Origin: Fibrobacter sp.
GTDB taxonomy: Bacteria; Fibrobacterota; Fibrobacteria; Fibrobacterales; Fibrobacteraceae
NCBI GenBank assembly: GCA_024398845.1
Contig: JAKSIM010000013.1
Coordinates: 1-56,894, forward strand
Direction of reading: 5' to 3'
DNA length: 56,894 nucleotides
Part shown: piece by piece, positions 53,170 to 56,894 of the stretch
Layout of the letters: each line of letters begins with the position of its first letter
How positions within the stretch are numbered: the first letter of the stretch is position 1
The notes under the pieces: model-generated
Database searches by the model: none
What the model was told of the DNA's origin: nothing
The model's input: only the letters and a program-made list of their open reading frames with translations
Translations under genes and position numbers: made by a program

Positions 53170-53632
53170 CCGATTCCTCCGTCAAGCTTTCTCCGTAGTA
53201 TGCGGCATCAAATGCAGCAATCGCATCACTTGTCTGTAATCCATACAAACTATTGTAGCGATCCGGATTCCATAATTCGAGAGTCTTTCCACGCGATTGC
53301 ACATAAAGGACTTCGTCCTTAAGGCCTGCGTACTCCATCAATTTCTTAGGGAGTAAAATGCGGTTTTGACCATCCAGCTCAACGCTCGCTGGCCAAAGAC
53401 TTCTCCGAACTAGGTCGGCTTGACGGCGGTCGGACCTCAGGTCCAGGTCCGCCATGAATTTCTCGAATTCCGAAAGGACGTACAACCGGAGGGTCTGGTC
53501 CGGTCCGCGAGTAATCACGAACTCAGTCCCATCCTCAGTCGACAATTCACGACGGAATTCCCTAGGGAAGGAGGTCCTTCCCTTTCCATCAATTGCCGTT
53601 TGGGCTTGTCCTATGAAAGAAGTGAAATTCAT
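53156..53632 (-). CDS. mraZ: Transcriptional regulator MraZ
   Basis: This 158-residue protein has two SpoVT/AbrB-like repeats: FTSFIGQAQTAIDGKGRTSFP, then SVELDGQNRILLPKKLMEYAG. It represses its own dcw operon in bacteria where it was studied. The ATG at 53632 gives the usual N-terminus; a GTG 12 nt upstream is possible. It is the first gene of the dcw run, just downstream of the AAAGTGG boxes. Confidence 0.92.
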   Translation of the reverse strand: MNFTSFIGQAQTAIDGKGRTSFPREFRRELSTEDGTEFVITRGPDQTLRLYVLSEFEKFMADLDLRSDRRQADLVRRSLWPASVELDGQNRILLPKKLMEYAGLKDEVLYVQSRGKTLELWNPDRYNSLYGLQTSDAIAAFDAAYYGESLTEESDGKR

Positions 53633-53665
53633 ACTATTTGACACATTTTACCACAACACATGATA

Positions 53666-53694
53666 AATTTACCACTTTCATCCACTTTGTGCAA
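53666..53694 (-). promoter_or_regulatory. mraZ/dcw promoter with MraZ operator in its spacer
   Basis: On the minus strand TTGCAC (53694-53689) and TAAATT (53671-53666) are separated by exactly 17 bp. Those 17 bp are AAAGTGG-ATG-AAAGTGG, two boxes of 7 bp at 53682-53688 and 53672-53678. This spacing (box, 3 bp, box) is the layout described for MraZ operators in mycoplasmas. A third GTTGTGG lies at 53651-53657. Transcription should begin about 28 bp before the ATG. Confidence 0.6.
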
Positions 53695-53763
53695 GTGATT
53701 TCTTACAAAAACCATACTAGATATGGCTATTCGGCCTTTTTCAGTACACATGAGAGCAGCAAC

Positions 53764-53797
53764 AAAAAACGCCGGTGTGAGCAACGTCACATCGGCG
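53764..53797 (-). terminator. Rho-independent terminator after the radical SAM gene
   Basis: CGCCGGTGTGA (53770-53780) and TCACATCGGCG (53787-53797) pair along 11 bp with one G-U and a 6-nt loop. On the minus strand six T residues follow. It lies 28 bp past the gene's stop and insulates the mraZ promoter. Confidence 0.85.
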
Positions 53798-53824
53798 CAT
53801 TGTAATTTTGGGTTCTACACCCAC

Positions 53825-54763
53825 TCAATAAAACATTATGCAGGACTCACAATTTGCTCCGGGGGCTCCCGGATTTCCAAAACGTCTTTCCGGATTCGGG
53901 CAGTGCTGTTCAGAGCCATCCGGCATCACCCAAATTTCGTCTTTAAAAAAAACGCATCCGGTGCGTCCATTTTCGTCATTGCTACCGGCGCGTCCATTTT
54001 CGTCATTGCTACCGGCGCGTTCATTAATACCAAACATCATTGATTGACGATTAAAAAACAGACTTCCTTCGGAGCGTATTTTTTTTGATCGTAGCACAGA
54101 GCGCAATTCAGCAAGCGTCACATCGTCTACACTATAGTAAGTACGCAACGATTCCGCACATTCCAAAAATACAGGCAAGTTCCATTTTATGCGAGCAATC
54201 CCAGCGGATTCCGCCCATGCAAGAATTTCACATGCCTGCGGAAGCAATTTTCTGTGAAGCATCACCTGGAGCGACACTGTTGCCGCGCTTTTTTTTTCAG
54301 TGCTTCCGACACCATTTTTAAGACCGTTCACAACTTCAAGCAAACGCACCACGTTCGCTTTCCACTTTTCAAATGTAAGCCCGGGCATCATCTCGCGAAC
54401 AACATCCTCCGAGAATCCCATGCAGCTCACCTTGATATCGCTGCAGGCGCACACCAGTTTCGACAGACCCTCGCAAGTTCCCCAAACTCCAGGGAAAGAC
54501 CCGTTCGTCGTAAGGTTCAAGGGAATCCCTAACGCAAAGCTATAATCCAAAAGTTCCGAGAATTCAGAATAAAGTAACGGTTCACCCATCGTACTCGGGA
54601 TAATTTCCTTGAGCGCCCCCGCATATTTATCAATGGCTGATTTTGCCACGTTCCACGGCATTTCGCCTTTACCATACGCAAAGCCCCGCTGGTTCAAAAA
54701 ACACAGCGGGCAACGCAGGTTGCACACGTCCGGATTGGTAACGAGTGTCAGGCGCCGGACCAC
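53825..54763 (-). CDS. Radical SAM protein
   Basis: This 312-residue protein has the 4Fe-4S motif CNLRCPLC (Cys14, Cys18, Cys21) near the start. STMGEPLLYSEF and NLTTNGSFPG follow as typical radical SAM barrel motifs. The C-terminal region has more Cys (EQHCPNP, NCESCIMFY) that could hold a second cluster, as in SPASM proteins. A 9-residue repeat (ERAGSNDENG, RAGSNDENG, RTG) lies near residues 250-270. GTG 54763 is chosen: it lies 2 nt after the trxB-like stop and keeps the motif close to the N-terminus; the longer frame runs into that gene. It is co-transcribed with the flavoprotein gene upstream. Substrate unknown. Confidence 0.75.
   Translation of the reverse strand: MVRRLTLVTNPDVCNLRCPLCFLNQRGFAYGKGEMPWNVAKSAIDKYAGALKEIIPSTMGEPLLYSEFSELLDYSFALGIPLNLTTNGSFPGVWGTCEGLSKLVCACSDIKVSCMGFSEDVVREMMPGLTFEKWKANVVRLLEVVNGLKNGVGSTEKKSAATVSLQVMLHRKLLPQACEILAWAESAGIARIKWNLPVFLECAESLRTYYSVDDVTLAELRSVLRSKKIRSEGSLFFNRQSMMFGINERAGSNDENGRAGSNDENGRTGCVFFKDEIWVMPDGSEQHCPNPERRFGNPGAPGANCESCIMFY
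53963..54016 (+). repeat. 27-bp tandem repeat inside the radical SAM gene
   Basis: A 27-bp unit beginning GCGTCCATTTTCGTC occurs at 53963-53989 and 53990-54016, with a partial third copy. Its length is a multiple of three, so copy-number change would add or remove 9 residues without a frameshift. Confidence 0.8.
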
Positions 54764-54765
54764 GA

Positions 54766-55641
54766 CTAACCCGCAGTCTCCCGTACACCGCGCAAATACT
54801 TGATGGCGGCAAGTCCAGCAATGGCACCCTCGCCCACAGCAACCGCCACCTGCAAAGTACCTCCAGTACAATCACCCGCAGCAAAGAGTCCGGGCACCGT
54901 CGTCATAAAGTCACTATCCAAAACTGCGGATCCGTTTTCAAACGCAGCTCCGGCCTTTCGCGCCAAGTCCATGGCACTAGCGCTACCAAGCGCAACAAAG
55001 AGTCCATCAATTCTAGCCTCAGAACCATCCTCAAACTGAACACCCTCAAGTGCGCTCGTTCCGACCAAAGCCTTGAGCGGGCGTTTTTCTATCTTCACCG
55101 TTTCAGGGAAATTCGCAGTCAATTCGGCACCATTCGTCAAGAGCGTTACGCTCCCCACCACCGGCAACAGTTCATTGCATTCATGCAAGGCATATTCACC
55201 AGAGCCTAGCACGGCGACGTTCTTTCCGCGATAAAAGAACGCATCGCACACAGCGCAATAACTCACGCCGTGACCTTCCATCTCGGCCATTCCCGGCAAG
55301 GGCTGCTTTTTGCGAGCTGAACCCGTCGCCATAATACAGGCGCGACCGCGATACTCGCCCTTGAGCCCAGTCGCTACGAATTCCTTGCCATCAAAGAATA
55401 AATCCGTGAGCTCATCGTCCATGATTTTCGCCCCGAGCGCAAGCGCCTGCTTTTTACCCGTCTCGGCAAGTTCCACACCCGTCATAGGCTTTTCCAAACC
55501 ATAATAATTCTCAATCAAATGCGCCTTTTCGAGTGCACCAACGTCTTTTCCAACCAGCAACACATCTAATTTACTGCGCAATGCATAAAGCGCCGCCGAA
55601 ATTCCTGCTGGACCATAGCCAATAATCAATACATCTGCCAT
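54766..55641 (-). CDS. Thioredoxin reductase-like FAD-dependent oxidoreductase
   Basis: This 291-residue flavoprotein has a GYGPAG dinucleotide motif (about 8-13), a second one in AVLGSGEYALHECN and the redox pair C129-x-x-C132 in YCAVCDAFF. The last FAD motif is GLFAAGDCTGG. Length is slightly below E. coli TrxB. It may reduce thioredoxin or act on another disulfide partner; no thioredoxin gene is next to it. GGAGG lies 6 nt before the ATG. It is divergent from the GH8 gene and followed by the radical SAM gene after 2 nt. Confidence 0.85.
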   Translation of the reverse strand: MADVLIIGYGPAGISAALYALRSKLDVLLVGKDVGALEKAHLIENYYGLEKPMTGVELAETGKKQALALGAKIMDDELTDLFFDGKEFVATGLKGEYRGRACIMATGSARKKQPLPGMAEMEGHGVSYCAVCDAFFYRGKNVAVLGSGEYALHECNELLPVVGSVTLLTNGAELTANFPETVKIEKRPLKALVGTSALEGVQFEDGSEARIDGLFVALGSASAMDLARKAGAAFENGSAVLDSDFMTTVPGLFAAGDCTGGTLQVAVAVGEGAIAGLAAIKYLRGVRETAG

Positions 55642-55705
55642 AAAAGCCTCCGCATTAAAGATACGAAATTATTTATTTTAATGGCAACATCAAGGAAATT
55701 TGCTT

Positions 55706-56818
55706 ATGCAACGACATACCCCTAGAGACCTTTTCGTTGAAGTCGGATACGGTCCGAACTTCGCCGACCAACTTATCCAGAACGCTTACAGCAAGCTTTT
55801 TGAAGGGGACCCTATTGACGAGCGCATCTGCTTCCAGGCAGGCACCGACATGGCCTACATTATCGACATTGGCCATGACGACATTCGTTCCGAAGGCATG
55901 AGCTACGGTATGTTCATTACCGCCCTCACCGGCCACGAAGAGCTCTTTTGCAAACTCTGGAAATTCGCCAAGCGCTACCTGCGCAACAACGATGGTCCGC
56001 ACAAGGGATTCTACTCATGGCAAGTTTCAACTACCGACTTTACTATGATGGACCCGGGCGCCGCCCCCGATGGCGAAGAATACATCGCTGCAGCGCTCCT
56101 CATTGCCGCAAAGAAATTCAATCGCGACGACCTTAAGCAAGAAGCCATTGAACTCATCAACTGCATGATGGACAAACCCGTGAACGAACTCGTGGGTCCC
56201 ATGATTGACCCCGTGCAGAAACTCATTAAATTCTCTCCGGTCCTTGGCAACGACTTTACCGACCCAAGCTACCACACGTTCGCCTTCTACCGCGCCTACG
56301 CCGAAGCAACCGGCGACAATCGCTGGAACGAAGTTGTCGAAAAGAGTTTGGAATTCATTCAAAAGGCAGCCCATCCGGTTACCGGTCTCTGTGGCGACTA
56401 CAGTGAATACGACGGCACCCCAAAAGCCATGCCGTGGTTCCCCGAAAGCAACTGCTTTAGCGGAGACGCCTGGCGCGTAGCCTTGAACCTGAGCGTCGAT
56501 TACGCCCTCTTCCGCGGAAACGAATGCGAAAAGGATATTTGCAAGCGCATTCTCAACTTCTTCGAGAACCGCCGTCCGTACCTCTCGGACTACGCCACCG
56601 ACGGGACCCCATACCCGCGCAAAGGCCGTAACGCGACCCCGGGTATTATCGCCATGAACGCAGCCGCATGTCAGGTTCTCGACCCCGGGGATCCACTCAT
56701 GAATCACTTTATCAAGGACTTGGCCGCACTCTCCGTGCCGTACCGTTTTTGGCGCTACTACGATGGAATGCTCTACATGATAGGCATTCTCGCAACCGCC
56801 GGAAAACTTGAATTTTAA
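55706..56818 (+). CDS. GH8 enzyme, likely reducing-end xylose-releasing exo-oligoxylanase
   Basis: This 370-residue protein has no signal peptide, so it acts in the cytoplasm. The GH8 signature EGMSYGMFI holds the acid Glu (about residue 63), and APDGEEY (Asp about 122) follows. The fold is an (alpha/alpha)6 barrel. A soluble ~370-residue protein fits the Rex group that removes xylose from the reducing end of xylo-oligosaccharides; secreted cellulases of this family usually have signals. ATG 55706 has AAGGAA 8 nt upstream. It probably completes xylan digestion after oligosaccharide import. Confidence 0.85.
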   Translation: MQRHTPRDLFVEVGYGPNFADQLIQNAYSKLFEGDPIDERICFQAGTDMAYIIDIGHDDIRSEGMSYGMFITALTGHEELFCKLWKFAKRYLRNNDGPHKGFYSWQVSTTDFTMMDPGAAPDGEEYIAAALLIAAKKFNRDDLKQEAIELINCMMDKPVNELVGPMIDPVQKLIKFSPVLGNDFTDPSYHTFAFYRAYAEATGDNRWNEVVEKSLEFIQKAAHPVTGLCGDYSEYDGTPKAMPWFPESNCFSGDAWRVALNLSVDYALFRGNECEKDICKRILNFFENRRPYLSDYATDGTPYPRKGRNATPGIIAMNAAACQVLDPGDPLMNHFIKDLAALSVPYRFWRYYDGMLYMIGILATAGKLEF

Positions 56819-56854
56819 GACCTTGTCTTTCTTTAAAATTTTGGCTTATGTGTC

Positions 56855-56883
56855 AAAAGGATACCTGAAAACAGGTATCTTTT
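56855..56883 (+). terminator. Rho-independent terminator after the GH8 gene
   Basis: GATACCTG (56860-56867) and CAGGTATC (56872-56879) form an 8-bp stem with an AAAA loop, followed by TTTT. Flanking AAAAG and TTTT extend the stem. It lies about 40 bp past the stop. Confidence 0.85.
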
Positions 56884-56894
56884 CCATTAAGTGT

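Overview
The window looks like a chromosomal segment of a Fibrobacter-type bacterium (phylum Fibrobacterota, gut plant-fibre degraders). The evidence is several secreted plant-polysaccharide enzymes, serine-rich linkers, lipoproteins with a Cys-Ser lipobox, C-terminal domains that look like type IX secretion sorting signals, a PorV/PorQ-like outer-membrane protein, and two members of the TIGR02147 paralogous family typical of Fibrobacter. I assign this from gene content only; no 16S or tRNA gene was seen.

Layout. 1-537: a decayed region with a frameshifted small gene remnant. 538-15683: a polysaccharide-degradation region, mostly on the minus strand, with a DUF4874/DUF4832-like lipoprotein, a GH5-CBM6 endoglycanase (plus strand), a pair of paralogous outer-membrane-like proteins, a GH127 beta-L-arabinofuranosidase and a PL1 pectate lyase. 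Interspersed are two 'regulator + lipoprotein' modules, each a TIGR02147 protein overlapping or abutting a lipoprotein gene. 16000-19863: a large SWIM-SNF2 helicase. 19909-26910: the translation/transcription operon rimP-nusA-infB-rbfA-truB-ribF, with a structured leader upstream. 27093-35994: envelope and housekeeping genes, including a NUDIX hydrolase, a lipoprotein, a catalytically dead M23-like membrane protein, a membrane-anchored STAS protein, a PorV/PorQ-like protein, a XerC/D recombinase, an outer-membrane protein with a TolB-like lipoprotein, and a flavin reductase-like protein. 36168-38948: purT and a porin-like protein. 38949-39760: a non-coding stretch with two near-identical 226-bp units rich in stem-loops. 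39761-53632: the division and cell-wall (dcw) cluster, transcribed as mraZ-rsmH-ftsL-ftsI-murE-murF-ftsW-murG-murC-ftsQ-ftsA-ftsZ, with mraY, murD, murB and ddl absent. 53825-56818: a radical SAM protein, a thioredoxin-reductase-like flavoprotein and a cytoplasmic GH8 exo-oligoxylanase.

How it fits together. The secreted enzymes attack beta-glucan/xylan (GH5-CBM6), arabinan or arabinose side chains (GH127) and pectin (PL1). The GH8 enzyme has no signal peptide and probably trims imported xylo-oligosaccharides. The dcw genes are tightly packed with 1-14 bp overlaps or short gaps. They start at a promoter whose 17-bp spacer is exactly two AAAGTGG boxes, which fits MraZ autoregulation. The most interesting candidates for something undescribed are the twin TIGR02147-lipoprotein modules beside carbohydrate-active genes, and the structured 226-bp tandem element downstream of ftsZ.

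Many plus-strand open frames antisense to the minus-strand genes are codon-bias shadows and are left out.
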